Positions 42,044 through 53,828 of a stretch of 64,000 nucleotides of DNA are shown piece by piece. This stretch comes from Chersky-840 sp963764205. GTDB lineage: Bacteria; Actinomycetota; Acidimicrobiia; Acidimicrobiales; UBA8190. Position 1 is the stretch's first letter, and every line of letters begins with the position of its first letter. The position numbers were made by a program, and so were the translations under genes. The stretch spans positions 124,001-188,000 of the forward strand of contig CAVXRN010000004.1 in the NCBI GenBank assembly GCA_963764205.1, in the 5' to 3' direction. Under the pieces are notes generated by a model. That model had not been told where the DNA came from, ran no database searches, and saw nothing but the letters and a program-made list of their open reading frames with translations.

Positions 42044-43159
42044 TCAGTTGTAGCGGTCGAGGATGCTCGCCTCGGCCAGACGAGCCAATCCCTCTTTCAC
42101 CGACCGGGCGCGGGCCTCGCCCACGCCCTCGACCTCCTCGAGTTCGGCCACCGACGTGCGCATGATCCGTTGCAGTCCGGCGAAGTGCGCCACGATCCTG
42201 TCCACGAGCGCTTCGGGAAAGCGCGGCAGTCGGTGCAGAAGGCGGTACCCGCGCGGTTCGACCGGCGCGTCGGGGTCCGACGTCGCCACGCCCAGCCCGA
42301 GCACCGCCGCCACGCGGCGCACGTCGAGCAGGTCGTCGGTCGACAGACCGGCCAACGTGGCCAGGGCCAGGTCCACCTCGCTGTCGGCGACGCCCCCGTG
42401 GGCCGCACCGGGCCTGTCCCGACGGGACGGGGGCCGGTCGTCGTGGAGGTAGTCCCGTACCACGAGGCGCCGCGCCGGGTCGATGCCGTCGAGCACCTCC
42501 TCGAGCTGCAGTCGCAGCAGGCGGCCGTCTTCTCCCAGCTCCACCAGGTCGACCTGGACGTCGTGCGCGATCCGGTCCAGGAGCTCGGCCGGCTGGAGCA
42601 CCGCCACGACGTCGCGCACCGTCACGGTGTCGGCGATCTCGAGCGCGGACAGCGCCGAGAGCGTCGAGTCGAATCGCTGCCGGAATCGCCGCGTCGTCTG
42701 GAGTGCCTGACGCACGCGCTCGTGCAGGCGCCGCTCGTCTTGCAACACGTGGCGCGTGTCGCGTCGGTACACGGTGACGAGGCCCATGGCAGCGGACACC
42801 GACACCACGGGGACGTCGATGGACCGGGCCACGCGCTCCGCCGTGCGGTGGCGTGTGCCGGTCTCGATGGTGGGGATCGTCGCGTTGGGCATGAGGTGCA
42901 CGTTGGCCCGGGCGATGCGGTCGGCGTCGGGCGAGAGGATCACGGCCCCGTCCATCTTGGCCAGCTCCGACAGGCGCTGAGGACTGAATTCGGCGTCGAG
43001 GAGGAATCCGCCGGTGCAGATGGACAACACCTCGGGCCCGTCGCCCACCACGAGGAGCAGTCCGCGGTTGGCTTGCAGGACTCGCTCGATGCCGTCACGC
43101 AGCGGTTGGCCCGGCGCAACGAGGGCCAGGGCGTCGGCCATGGCCGAGCTCGGTCGCAC
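42044..43159 (-). CDS. disA: DNA integrity scanning diadenylate cyclase DisA
   Basis: Makes cyclic di-AMP from ATP and scans DNA for damage. I chose the GTG at 43159, five bases after GGAGG, giving about 371 residues; a longer frame has only a TTG. The DAC domain holds LAKMDGAVILSPD (DGA motif) and IETGTRHRTAERVARS (RHR motif). A helical linker precedes a C-terminal HhH domain with VAELEEVEGVGEARARSVKE. It follows radA by 51 bases, the usual partner, since RadA modulates DisA in other bacteria. Confidence 0.94.
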   Translation of the reverse strand: MRPSSAMADALALVAPGQPLRDGIERVLQANRGLLLVVGDGPEVLSICTGGFLLDAEFSPQRLSELAKMDGAVILSPDADRIARANVHLMPNATIPTIETGTRHRTAERVARSIDVPVVSVSAAMGLVTVYRRDTRHVLQDERRLHERVRQALQTTRRFRQRFDSTLSALSALEIADTVTVRDVVAVLQPAELLDRIAHDVQVDLVELGEDGRLLRLQLEEVLDGIDPARRLVVRDYLHDDRPPSRRDRPGAAHGGVADSEVDLALATLAGLSTDDLLDVRRVAAVLGLGVATSDPDAPVEPRGYRLLHRLPRFPEALVDRIVAHFAGLQRIMRTSVAELEEVEGVGEARARSVKEGLARLAEASILDRYN

Positions 43160-43210
43160 CACCACCTCCGCATGGTACCCGGCGCCCCGTGGCGCCAACC
43201 CCCGCGTCGG

Positions 43211-44635
43211 TCACGGAGCGTCACGCGACCCGGTGGCCAGTGCCACCGCCTGGTGCAGCGACCGGACGTGCACCACTTCCATCCCCGGGGGGCCGTCGGG
43301 ACACGAGGCGGGCACGAGCGCGTGGCGGAATCCCACGCGTGCGGCCTCGGCCAGCCGGCGAGGGGCGTGGGGGACCTGCCTGATCTCGCCCCCGAGCCCG
43401 ATCTCGCCGAACACCACCAGATCGGCGGGCAGGGGTCGGTCCTTGACCGCCGACGCGAGCGCCAGGGCCAGGGCCAGATCGGCGGCGGGCTCGAGCACCC
43501 GGATACCCCCGACGGCCGAGACGAAGACGTCGGTGCGCACGAGCGGCACCCCGGCGCGCTGTTCGAGCACGGCCAGCAACAGCGCCAGCCGACCCGCGTC
43601 CACACCCTGGGCCGATCGCCGGCTCGGTGCCTCCATGGGGGTTTTCGACGTGAGGGCCTGCACCTCGACCAACAGCGCCCGCTGGCCCTGCATGGCGGGA
43701 AGCACCGCGCTCCCCGGCGCACCCGGCCGACGGTCGCCCAGGAGCAGCTGGTAGGGGTCGGTCACCGCGGCGAGGCCGGCGTCACCCATCTCGAAGAGCC
43801 CGAGCTCGCCCGTGGGGCCGAACCGGTGCTTGGTGGCTCGCACCGTCCGCAGCGCGTGATGGCGGTCTCCCTCGACGCCCAGAACCGTGTCGACCAGGTG
43901 CTCGAGGGTACGGGGGCCCGCCAGGGTCCCCTCCTTGGTGACGTGGCCCACCAGGACGAAGGGCACCCGGTGGAGCTTGGCCAGTGCCACGACGAGGTCG
44001 GTGCAGGCCCGCACCTGGGCGAGGCTGCCGGGCGCGCCCGTCGCGGCGGGGTCGACCACGGCCTGGATCGAGTCCACGACGACCAGCGAGGGCGACGTGT
44101 CGTGCACCACGCCGGGCAGGGCGGAGAGATCCGAGCCGTCGAGGACCATGAGCCCGGAGGGGAGGGGCCCGAGGCGCTCGGCCCGGCGCCGGACCTGGGG
44201 GGCGGACTCCTCGGCCGAGACGAGGAGGGCCACGGCGCCGGCTTGGGCCATCGACGACAGCACCTGGAGCAGCAACGTCGACTTCCCCACCCCCGGCTCG
44301 CCGCCCAGCAGCGTCACCGAGCCCGGGACGAGCCCCCCTCCGAGCACCCGGTCGAGCTCGGCCAGCCCCGTGGCGACAGGCCCCGACCGGGCCGGGTCGA
44401 CGTCGTCGAGGGCGACGGCACGGTCGGCCCCCTCACACACACCTCGACCCGACCCGATGCGCCCGGGTGGAGCGGGGTCGAGGCCGCGCCCCTCGAGACG
44501 CGGCGCGCTGACGGGGTCGGGCAGAGTCTCCTCGACGAGGCTGTTCCACTCGCCGCACCCTGGGCACCGCCCGGCCCACCGGGGCGTGACGCCACCACAG
44601 GCGCGACACCGGTGCACCGTTCGAAGCCGTCCCAC
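43211..44635 (-). CDS. radA: DNA repair protein RadA
   Basis: A 474-residue RecA-like branch-migration factor. An N-terminal zinc finger (HRCRACGGVTPRWAGRCPGC) precedes Walker A GGEPGVGKSTLLLQ; the RadA-specific KNRFG motif reads KHRFGPTGELG. The C-terminal Lon-like domain includes DVFVSAVGGIRVLEPAADLA. I chose the GTG at 44635, since TAGCTT lies seven bases before it and no site supports the GTG ten codons earlier. Confidence 0.93.
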   Translation of the reverse strand: MGRLRTVHRCRACGGVTPRWAGRCPGCGEWNSLVEETLPDPVSAPRLEGRGLDPAPPGRIGSGRGVCEGADRAVALDDVDPARSGPVATGLAELDRVLGGGLVPGSVTLLGGEPGVGKSTLLLQVLSSMAQAGAVALLVSAEESAPQVRRRAERLGPLPSGLMVLDGSDLSALPGVVHDTSPSLVVVDSIQAVVDPAATGAPGSLAQVRACTDLVVALAKLHRVPFVLVGHVTKEGTLAGPRTLEHLVDTVLGVEGDRHHALRTVRATKHRFGPTGELGLFEMGDAGLAAVTDPYQLLLGDRRPGAPGSAVLPAMQGQRALLVEVQALTSKTPMEAPSRRSAQGVDAGRLALLLAVLEQRAGVPLVRTDVFVSAVGGIRVLEPAADLALALALASAVKDRPLPADLVVFGEIGLGGEIRQVPHAPRRLAEAARVGFRHALVPASCPDGPPGMEVVHVRSLHQAVALATGSRDAP

Positions 44636-44642
44636 ACCCGTG

Positions 44643-44648
44643 AAGCTA
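44643..44648 (-). promoter_or_regulatory. Leaderless -10 element of radA
   Basis: TAGCTT on the minus strand lies seven bases before the radA GTG at 44635. The space up to clpC also holds an imperfect direct repeat beginning CAGATGTG at about 44700 and 44748. Confidence 0.5.
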
Positions 44649-44762
44649 GGGACAGGGTGTGACACCGGTCCGGGACGGCACGCGGCCGAGCCAGACGGTC
44701 AGATGTGGCGGTGCCTCGGGACTCCGGGCCTCAGAACTCCGGGCGCCAGATGTGTCGGTGCG

Positions 44763-47248
<2,486 letters not shown>

Positions 47249-47284
47249 CAGACCGCCTCCCTCGACGGCTCGAATACTGAGCAG

Positions 47285-47290
47285 AGTCTA
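47285..47290 (-). promoter_or_regulatory. Possible -10 element of clpC
   Basis: TAGACT on the minus strand lies 36 bases before the clpC GTG. TTGTTG with 15 bases between is a weak -35. The rest of the 297-base gap up to the polyprenyl synthase shows only GC-rich inverted repeats. Confidence 0.35.
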
Positions 47291-47531
47291 CCGGGCGTGC
47301 TCTAGCAACAAACACCCATAGGGCCCGGATCCCTCGAGCATCTGATCCCAATTGCATCCCCCATTCCTTCGGCACGCGGCGGCCGAATCCTGACCCGTTC
47401 CACCGACCGTAGTCACCCACGTCCCCCAAACCTGCCCAGGCACGGGGCTCCGGGGGGGCCGCCGGAGGGCCAACGCCCTGGCCACGGCCCCTGCGGCGAG
47501 CCCACGTTGTCCTGCCTGAGGATCCTTCGCC

Positions 47532-47537
47532 TATCGT
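47532..47537 (+). promoter_or_regulatory. Leaderless -10 element of the polyprenyl synthase gene
   Basis: TATCGT lies eight bases before the GTG at 47546, with TTGTCC at 47507 as a possible -35. Confidence 0.45.
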
Positions 47538-47545
47538 TCCCCCTG

Positions 47546-48526
47546 GTGGACACCGCCTCTTTGCTGTCACTCCCCTCCCTCCAAGACGATCTCGCTCGGC
47601 TCGAACCCGAGCTCCGAGACGCCGTCAGCTCAGGCGACCAGTTCCTGGACGAGGTCACGACGCACCTGATCGCGGCCGGCGGGAAGCGCCTGCGCCCCTG
47701 CCTGGCGCTGGCGTCGGCCACCGGAGGTAGCCGGCCCGCCACCCCCGACGACCTGCAGGGGGCGGTGGCGGTGGAGCTCGTCCACCTCGCCTCGCTCTAC
47801 CACGACGACGTCATGGACGAGGCGCTGGTGCGCCGCAACGTCGAGAGCGTCAACGCCCGCTTCGGCAACCTCGTGGCCATCGTGGCGGGCGACTTCCTCC
47901 TGGCCCGTTCGGCGGAGATCGCCGCCTCGCTCGGCACCGAGATCGCCGGTCTCCTCGCCAACACCCTGGGCCTGCTGTGCGAGGGACAGGTGACCGAGGT
48001 GCGCGCCGCGTACAGCACCGAACGCACCGAGGCCGACTACCTGACCACCATCGAGGGCAAGACCGCGGCGCTCATGTCGACGTCGTGCCGCATCGGCGCG
48101 CTGACCAGCGGCCTGCCGCGCCGCGAAGTGGACGTGCTGACCACGTTCGGACGCTGCTTCGGCATGCTCTTCCAACTGCGCGACGACATCCTCGACGTCG
48201 TCGCCACCGACGACGAGCTGGGCAAGCCCGCCGGGCAGGATCTCGCCGAAGGGATCTACACGCTGCCTGTGCTCCTGGCCCTGCGCGACCCCGTCACCGG
48301 CCCCGAACTCCGGCCCTTGCTCGGCGCCCCTCTGGCACAGCCCGAACGGGACAAGGCTCGGTCGATCGTGGCGGAGTCGCGCGCCATCGCCGACACCGTC
48401 ACGGCGGGACAGCGGTACGTGGACCACGCCGTCGACGCAGCCGAGTCGATCAGCGCGCGGGCGCTCGGACGCTCGCTCGGCGACCTGGCCCGGTCACTGC
48501 TCGAGGGGCTCCCGATCTCGCGTTAG
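47546..48526 (+). CDS. Polyprenyl diphosphate synthase
   Basis: A 326-residue trans-isoprenyl diphosphate synthase that extends allylic diphosphates with isopentenyl diphosphate, probably for the menaquinone side chain. The first Asp-rich motif is ASLYHDDVMDEA and the second is QLRDDILDVVATDDELGKP; GGKRLRPCLALASA carries the diphosphate-binding Lys/Arg. The GTG at 47546 is supported by the -10 element just before it. It sits alone on the plus strand between lysS and clpC, where this gene is not usual in mycobacteria, and its stop overlaps that of lysS. Confidence 0.9.
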   Translation: MDTASLLSLPSLQDDLARLEPELRDAVSSGDQFLDEVTTHLIAAGGKRLRPCLALASATGGSRPATPDDLQGAVAVELVHLASLYHDDVMDEALVRRNVESVNARFGNLVAIVAGDFLLARSAEIAASLGTEIAGLLANTLGLLCEGQVTEVRAAYSTERTEADYLTTIEGKTAALMSTSCRIGALTSGLPRREVDVLTTFGRCFGMLFQLRDDILDVVATDDELGKPAGQDLAEGIYTLPVLLALRDPVTGPELRPLLGAPLAQPERDKARSIVAESRAIADTVTAGQRYVDHAVDAAESISARALGRSLGDLARSLLEGLPISR

Positions 48527-49953
48527 TCGAGCTGTCCGCGCTCGGGGCCCGGCCTCTCGGGTCGCAGCGTCGGAAAGGCGATCACTTCGCGGATGTTGGC
48601 GACGTCCGCCAGCAGCATGACGAGACGGTCGATCCCTATCCCGAGCCCGGCGGTCGGAGGCAGGCCGTGTTCGAGGGCGCGGATGTAGTCCTCGTCGACG
48701 GACATGGCCTCGTCGTCACCCTGGGCGCGCGCAGCGGCCTGCGCCTCGAAACGAGCCCGTTGGTCCACCGGGTCGACGAGCTCGGAGAAGGCGTTGCCGA
48801 GCTCCCGGCCCGCCACGATGGGCTCGAAACGCTCGGCCAGGTCGGGGTCCGCACGGTGCCGACGGGCGAGCGGGGACACCTCGGCCGGGAAGTCCATCAC
48901 GAACACCGGTCCCCACAATGCGGGCTCGGTCGTCTTCTCGTACAGCTCGAGGAGGAGCTTGCCCGCCCCCCACGACGGGCTGGGATCGACGCCCGCGGCG
49001 GCGACGCGCCGACGAAGCTCGTCGATGGGCGTGTGGACGTCGACCGCCTCGCCGGTGGCCTCGCTCACCAGCTCCGCCATGGTGGCGCGCCGCCACGGAG
49101 GTGTGAGGTCGAGCTCCCGGCCTTGATAGGAGAGCGCCGTCGTGCCGCGCAGCTCCAGCGCCAGCCCCGCCACCAACTCCTCGATGAGCACGGCGAGGTC
49201 CTCGTAGTCGGCGTACGCCTCGTAGAGCTCGAGCATCGTGAACTCCGGGTTGTGGCGCGGGGACAGGCCCTCGTTACGAAAGACGCGGGCGATCTCGAAC
49301 ACCTTGTCGAACCCCCCCACCACGAGTCGTTTCAGGTAGAGCTCGGGCGCGATACGGAGGTACAGATCAGCGTCGAGGGCGTTGTGGTGGGTGACGAACG
49401 GCTTGGCCAGCGCCCCCCCGGGGATGGGGTGCAGCACCGGCGTCTCGACTTCGACGAACCCAGCCGCCTCGAGCCGTCGACGCAGCGAGCTCACCAGCGC
49501 GCTGCGCAACGTCAGGATCTCGCGAGTGCGCTCATTGGCCCATAGGTCGACCTCACGCTGGCGAAAGCGCGTCTCGACGTCGGACACGCCCTTCCACTTG
49601 TCACCGAAGCCGCGCTGCGCCTTCGCCAGGAGCACCCACGTGTGGACCTGTACCGACAACTCGCCCTTGCGGGTGCGCACGACCTTGCCTGTGGCTCCCA
49701 CCCAGTCGCCCAGTGACAGCTTGCAGAACTCCCCGAACTCGGCGGTGACCGCCGCGGTGGCGAAGAGCTGGACCTGACCCGAGGCGTCGCGCAACGTGGC
49801 GAACGCGATCCGCCCCTGCGGGCGCATCAGCATGACCCGACCGGCGACCGAGACGACCTCGTCGCTCTCCTCCCCCGGCCCGAGGGTTCCGTGGCGATCG
49901 TGGAGATGACCCGCCTGCGCGGTGCGGTCGAACGAGTAGGGGACGTCGGACAC
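48523..49953 (-). CDS. lysS: Lysyl-tRNA synthetase, class II
   Basis: A 476-residue synthetase charging tRNA-Lys. The anticodon-binding OB fold has VMLMRPQGRIAFATLRDASG. Class II motif 2 is FRNEGLSPRHNPEFTMLELY, and motif 3 is GLGIGIDRLVMLLAD. Length and order match bacterial LysS. The GTG has TAACGT seven bases upstream and no ribosome site. It follows coaX, as in other actinobacteria. Confidence 0.95.
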   Translation of the reverse strand: MSDVPYSFDRTAQAGHLHDRHGTLGPGEESDEVVSVAGRVMLMRPQGRIAFATLRDASGQVQLFATAAVTAEFGEFCKLSLGDWVGATGKVVRTRKGELSVQVHTWVLLAKAQRGFGDKWKGVSDVETRFRQREVDLWANERTREILTLRSALVSSLRRRLEAAGFVEVETPVLHPIPGGALAKPFVTHHNALDADLYLRIAPELYLKRLVVGGFDKVFEIARVFRNEGLSPRHNPEFTMLELYEAYADYEDLAVLIEELVAGLALELRGTTALSYQGRELDLTPPWRRATMAELVSEATGEAVDVHTPIDELRRRVAAAGVDPSPSWGAGKLLLELYEKTTEPALWGPVFVMDFPAEVSPLARRHRADPDLAERFEPIVAGRELGNAFSELVDPVDQRARFEAQAAARAQGDDEAMSVDEDYIRALEHGLPPTAGLGIGIDRLVMLLADVANIREVIAFPTLRPERPGPERGQLD

Positions 49954-49960
49954 GGGCGAG

Positions 49961-49966
49961 ACGTTA
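49961..49966 (-). promoter_or_regulatory. Leaderless -10 element of lysS
   Basis: TAACGT on the minus strand lies seven bases before the lysS GTG, within the 44-base gap after coaX. Confidence 0.5.
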
Positions 49967-49997
49967 CCGGCTCACCGCCACCGCTCGACCAGGGTGG

Positions 49998-50832
49998 TCA
50001 CCCCGGCTTGGCGTTGCGCTCGTACACCAGACGAAGGCCGTGCAGCGTGAGCCACGGCTCGCGGTGCTCGATGGTCCGCGACAACGGCGCGATGGTCTCC
50101 GACAGCCCACCGGTGGCCACCACGGTCGCGTGTCCCGAGCGCGTCGGTGATGCGGGCGCACATGCCGTCGACCTGCGCGGCGTAGCCGTAGAGCACGCCC
50201 GACTGGATCGACTCGACCGTCGACTTCCCGATGACGCTGCGCGGCTCGACCAGCTCGACCCGCCCGAGCGCGGCGGCGTGGTGGAAGAGCGCGTCCATGG
50301 AGATGGCGATGCCGGGCGCGATGGCGCCGCCGAGGTACTCGCCGGTCCCCGAGATGGCGTCGAAGGTGGTGGCGGTGCCCAGATCGACCACGATGCACGG
50401 GCCCCCGTACAAGTCGTACGCGCCGATGGCGTTGGCGATGCGATCGGCGCCGACTTCCTTGGGGTTGTCGTAGAGGATCGGCATGCCCGAACGCACACCC
50501 GGCTCGAGCACGATGCACGGTACGTCGAACCACCGCCTCGCCATCTGCCGCAACTCGGTGGTGACCCGCGGCACCGACGACGTCACCGCCATGCCCGTGA
50601 CCACTTCGTCGACGTCCATCCCGTCGAGGTTGAGGAGCTCCGAGAACAACAGCGCGTGCTCGTCGGGCGTGCGCTCGGCCACGGTCGACAGCCGCCAGTG
50701 GTGGGTGAGGCCGACCGGCTCGGGGGGGACCGGTGGGGCGGGGCGGCTCCCGGCCGGGGGATCGTCGCCCGGCCCCAGCGAGAACAGGCCGATGACCGTC
50801 TCGGTGTTCCCCACGTCGATGGCGAGCAGCAC
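49998..50832 (-). CDS. coaX: Type III pantothenate kinase, frame-broken
   Basis: Phosphorylates pantothenate in the first step of CoA synthesis. The GTG at 50832 lies two bases after nadC. LLAIDVGNTETVIGLF holds the ATP-binding start; NPKEVGADRIANAIGAYDLY and CIVVDLGTATTFDAISGTGE are type III signatures. Near 50136, after ARITDALG, one extra base moves the frame; the end continues HATVVATGGLSETIAPLS and GLRLVYERNAKPG to the stop. Total length is 278 codons plus one base. No other pantothenate kinase is visible, so loss of function is unlikely. Confidence 0.9.
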
Positions 50833-50834
50833 GG

Positions 50835-51794
50835 TCAGTCCTCCACGAGGTCGAGTCCGAGGTCGAGGATGGGCGCGGAGTGCGTGATGGCCCCGACCGA
50901 GATCAGATCCGCGCCGGCGGCCGCGTAGGCGGGAGCGTTGTCGATGGTCACACCGCCCGACGCCTCGACGAGCACCGTCCCCGGCACCGCGCGCGCCCGT
51001 ACCAGCGCCACGCATTCCGACACCATCGACGGCGTCATGTTGTCGAGGAGCACCGCCGAGGCGCCGGCGTCGACGGCCTCGACCACCTGCTCGGGTCGAT
51101 CGCACTCCACCTCCACCACCCGGCCCGGCCACCGCTCGTGCGCCTGCGCCACGGCGTCGGTGATCCCGAGCCGGCCCAGATGGTTGTCCTTCACCAACAC
51201 GGCGTCGGACAAGCTGGACCTGTGGTTCCATGCCCCGCCGGCGCGCACCGCCGCCTTCTCCAGGACCCGCAGCCCCGGTGTGGTCTTTCTGGTGTCGAGC
51301 ACCCTCGTCGCCGGGTTGACGGCGTTGACGGCGTCGACGTATCGGCGGGCCACCGTGGCCACGCCCGACAGGTGACAGAGAAAATTGAGCGCCGTGCGCT
51401 CGGCCGTGAGGATCGACCGCATCGGGCCCGACACCTCGGCCACCACCGACCCCGGTGCGAGCCAGCCCCCGTCCGGTATCCGCCAGTCGACCACCACCGC
51501 CGGGTCGACCTGGGCGAACGCCTCGAGCGCGCACAGCCGTCCCGCCAGGACCCCGTCGGCGCGCGACACCACCCGGGCCCGGCCGGTCTCGGGCTCGGGC
51601 ACGAGCGACGCCGTGAGGTCCCCGAGCACACCGATGTCCTCGGCCAGCGCCCGGGCCACCGCCTCGTGCGCCACGGGCGCGGGCGGGTCGGGTGGGCCCG
51701 ACGACGGCCAGGGACCGACGGACGCGGCGTCGGCGTCGGCGTCGGTTGCAGCGGCAGCGGGACGCGACGTCACGACCGATGCACCAGTCGGCAC
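50835..51794 (-). CDS. nadC: Nicotinate-nucleotide pyrophosphorylase (carboxylating)
   Basis: Quinolinate phosphoribosyltransferase of NAD synthesis, 319 residues from a GTG that overlaps nadB by 25 bases. An Ala/Asp-rich first 40 residues are unusual, so a later start is possible. NFLCHLSGVATVARRYVDAV, RVLDTRKTTPGLRVLEKAAV and VKDNHLGRLG are active-site segments; EASGGVTIDNAPAYA ends the phosphate-binding part. It is coupled with nadB and coaX. Confidence 0.93.
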   Translation of the reverse strand: MPTGASVVTSRPAAAATDADADAASVGPWPSSGPPDPPAPVAHEAVARALAEDIGVLGDLTASLVPEPETGRARVVSRADGVLAGRLCALEAFAQVDPAVVVDWRIPDGGWLAPGSVVAEVSGPMRSILTAERTALNFLCHLSGVATVARRYVDAVNAVNPATRVLDTRKTTPGLRVLEKAAVRAGGAWNHRSSLSDAVLVKDNHLGRLGITDAVAQAHERWPGRVVEVECDRPEQVVEAVDAGASAVLLDNMTPSMVSECVALVRARAVPGTVLVEASGGVTIDNAPAYAAAGADLISVGAITHSAPILDLGLDLVED

Positions 51795-53398
51795 CGCCAG
51801 GTCGGCCGCGCCTCGGGGAAGTCGCGTCGGGCGTGCGCGCCGCGCGTCTCCTCGCGTGCCGCGGCGGCGCGCAGCAGCGCACCGGACACGGTCACGAGGT
51901 TGGCGAGCTCACCGGCGCCACGTCCCGCTCCCGCCGCCGCGACGGACCCGGGGCGGGCACCGGGGGCGAAGTGATCGGCCACCGCCGCGATCTCGACCGC
52001 CGCGCCCATGAGGGACTCCGGCGAGCGCAGCACGCCCGCCCCTTCGGTCATGGCGCGCTGCAGATGCTCGCGGAGCTTGGCCGTGTCGGTGTCGGGCGCG
52101 ACCACCGCCTTCACCGTGGCCCCGGTGCTCTCGATGTCCTCGTCACCCTCGACGTCCACGCAGGCGATGGAGCCGTTGCGCTCCCCCTCGGGTGTGCCCA
52201 GGAGCGCTCGCAGCACGCCGGTCGCCCGGGGCCCGTCGCGCCCGGCCCCGATCGCCTCGGCCAGACGGGCGCCGAAGACCATGCCCTCGAGCAGCGAGTT
52301 CGACGCCAGGCGGTTGGCACCGTGCACACCGGTGCACGCCACCTCCCCCACCGCCCACAACCCGGCCACCGCACTGGCCCCGTCGAGGTCGGTCATGACC
52401 CCGCCCGACAGGTAGTGGGCGGCGGGCGCGATGGGCAGCCAGTCGACGGCGGGGTCGAGGCCCGCCGCGTGCAGCGATGCCGCCACCGTCGGGAACCGCT
52501 CCCCGAAGGACTCGAGCCCGGTGGCGTCGAGCCACATGTGGCCCACGCCCTGCTCGGCCATGCGATCGGCCATGGCCCGGCTGACGAGGTCGCGCGGCGC
52601 CAGCTCGTCGACGAAGCGCTCGCCCCGCGCGTCACGCAGCAACGCCCCGTGCCCGCGCAGGGCCTCGGACAACAGCGGACGGGGCATGGCCGGGTGGTGC
52701 AGCGCGGTCGGGTGGAACTGGAAGAACTCGAGGTCCGCCACCGGCACCCCGGCGCGCAGTGCCATGGCGATCCCGTCGCCGGTCGCCTCGGGCGGGTTGG
52801 TCGTCACCGCATAGAGCTGGCCCGCTCCCCCCGTCGCCAACACCACCTGCGTGGCCCGCACCTCTCGGGGCGTGCCGGCGGGGTCGAGGGCGCGCACCCC
52901 GACGCAACGGCCCCCCTCGACCATCAGGTCCACGGCGAACCACTGCTCGAGTACCGCCGCCGCGCTCCGACGCACGGCGGAGACGAGCGCCCGCTCGACC
53001 TCCGCGCCGGTGGCGGCACCCCCGGCGTGCAGGACGCGGGCGGTGGAATGCCCGCCTTCGCGCGCCAGCGCCAGGTGACCGCCCGCTTCGCGGTCGAACA
53101 CCGCACCCAGCCCGATCAGCTCGTCGACGCGCCCGGGCCCTTCGTCGACGAGCACGCGCACGGCGTCGACGTCGCACAGCCCCGCTCCCGCCGCCAACGT
53201 GTCGGCCAGGTGGAGGTCGGTCGAGTCCTCGTCGCCGCCCACCGCGGCGGCGATGCCCCCCTGTGCCCAGCGCGTCGTCGACTGCGCCAGGTCGGCCTTG
53301 GTGAGGACACCAACCTGCAGCCCGGTCGGTGTGGCCAGACGGACCACGGCCGAGAGGCCGGCCACACCCGAACCGAGGACCAGGACGTCAAGCTCCAC
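51770..53398 (-). CDS. nadB: L-aspartate oxidase
   Basis: A 542-residue flavoprotein making iminoaspartate, the first step to quinolinate. FAD motif VLGSGVAGLSAVVRLA opens the protein; TTRWAQGGIAAAVGGDEDS and HYLSGGVMTDLDGASAVAGL are conserved, as is LASNSLLEGMVFGARLAEAI. The second pathway enzyme NadA is not in the window, although nadA often precedes nadB. It follows panD by 36 bases. Confidence 0.93.
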   Translation of the reverse strand: MELDVLVLGSGVAGLSAVVRLATPTGLQVGVLTKADLAQSTTRWAQGGIAAAVGGDEDSTDLHLADTLAAGAGLCDVDAVRVLVDEGPGRVDELIGLGAVFDREAGGHLALAREGGHSTARVLHAGGAATGAEVERALVSAVRRSAAAVLEQWFAVDLMVEGGRCVGVRALDPAGTPREVRATQVVLATGGAGQLYAVTTNPPEATGDGIAMALRAGVPVADLEFFQFHPTALHHPAMPRPLLSEALRGHGALLRDARGERFVDELAPRDLVSRAMADRMAEQGVGHMWLDATGLESFGERFPTVAASLHAAGLDPAVDWLPIAPAAHYLSGGVMTDLDGASAVAGLWAVGEVACTGVHGANRLASNSLLEGMVFGARLAEAIGAGRDGPRATGVLRALLGTPEGERNGSIACVDVEGDEDIESTGATVKAVVAPDTDTAKLREHLQRAMTEGAGVLRSPESLMGAAVEIAAVADHFAPGARPGSVAAAGAGRGAGELANLVTVSGALLRAAAAREETRGAHARRDFPEARPTWRCRLVHRS

Positions 53399-53434
53399 GG
53401 GTCGTCGCCCCCGGACGCGGGCCGCGCGCCGGCT

Positions 53435-53827
53435 TCAGCCCGTGACGGCCGGGCGCAGCTCGTCGTCGAGCTGCTCCACGGTGAGGTCCACCACGGCGTT
53501 GGTGGCGTCCACGTGGACGACCGTGGGCTCGAAGCCGACCAACTCCGCCGCCTCGTAGTCCGCGTAGGTGATCACGATCACCTTGTCCCCCCTGTGCACG
53601 AGGCGCGCCGCGGCGCCGTTGAGGCAGACCTCACCCGGCCCCCCGACGATGGCGTACGTCTCGAAACGAGCGCCGTTGTCGATGTCGAGCACGGTCACCT
53701 GCTCGTACTCGAGGATGTCCGCCCGCGTCATCAACTCGGGATCCAGGCTTATCGAGCCGACGTAATCGAGGTTGGCGTCGGTCACCGTGGCCCGGTGGAT
53801 CTTGGACTTCATCATGCGCCGACGCAT
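53435..53827 (-). CDS. panD: Aspartate 1-decarboxylase
   Basis: A 130-residue pyruvoyl enzyme making beta-alanine for pantothenate. Self-cleavage at Gly-Ser in LDYVGSISLDPEL would form the pyruvoyl group. MMKSKIHRATVTDANL and NGAAARLVHRGDKVIVITYA are conserved. The first ATG has a GGAG about eight bases upstream; later ATGs at codons 5 and 6 are possible. It starts one base after panC. Confidence 0.95.
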   Translation of the reverse strand: MRRRMMKSKIHRATVTDANLDYVGSISLDPELMTRADILEYEQVTVLDIDNGARFETYAIVGGPGEVCLNGAAARLVHRGDKVIVITYADYEAAELVGFEPTVVHVDATNAVVDLTVEQLDDELRPAVTG

Positions 53828-53828
53828 C

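Noticed and set aside
41105..44662. Very long plus-strand open frame (over 1100 codons) opposite ispD, carD, disA and radA
   Set aside because: It lies antisense to four well-recognised genes and reads as His/Arg/Gly-rich sequence with no motif. Such frames are common shadows in GC-rich DNA.
44666..44762. Direct repeats between clpC and radA as a mobile-element footprint
   Set aside because: Only two imperfect copies of about 15 bases, with no inverted ends or target duplication.
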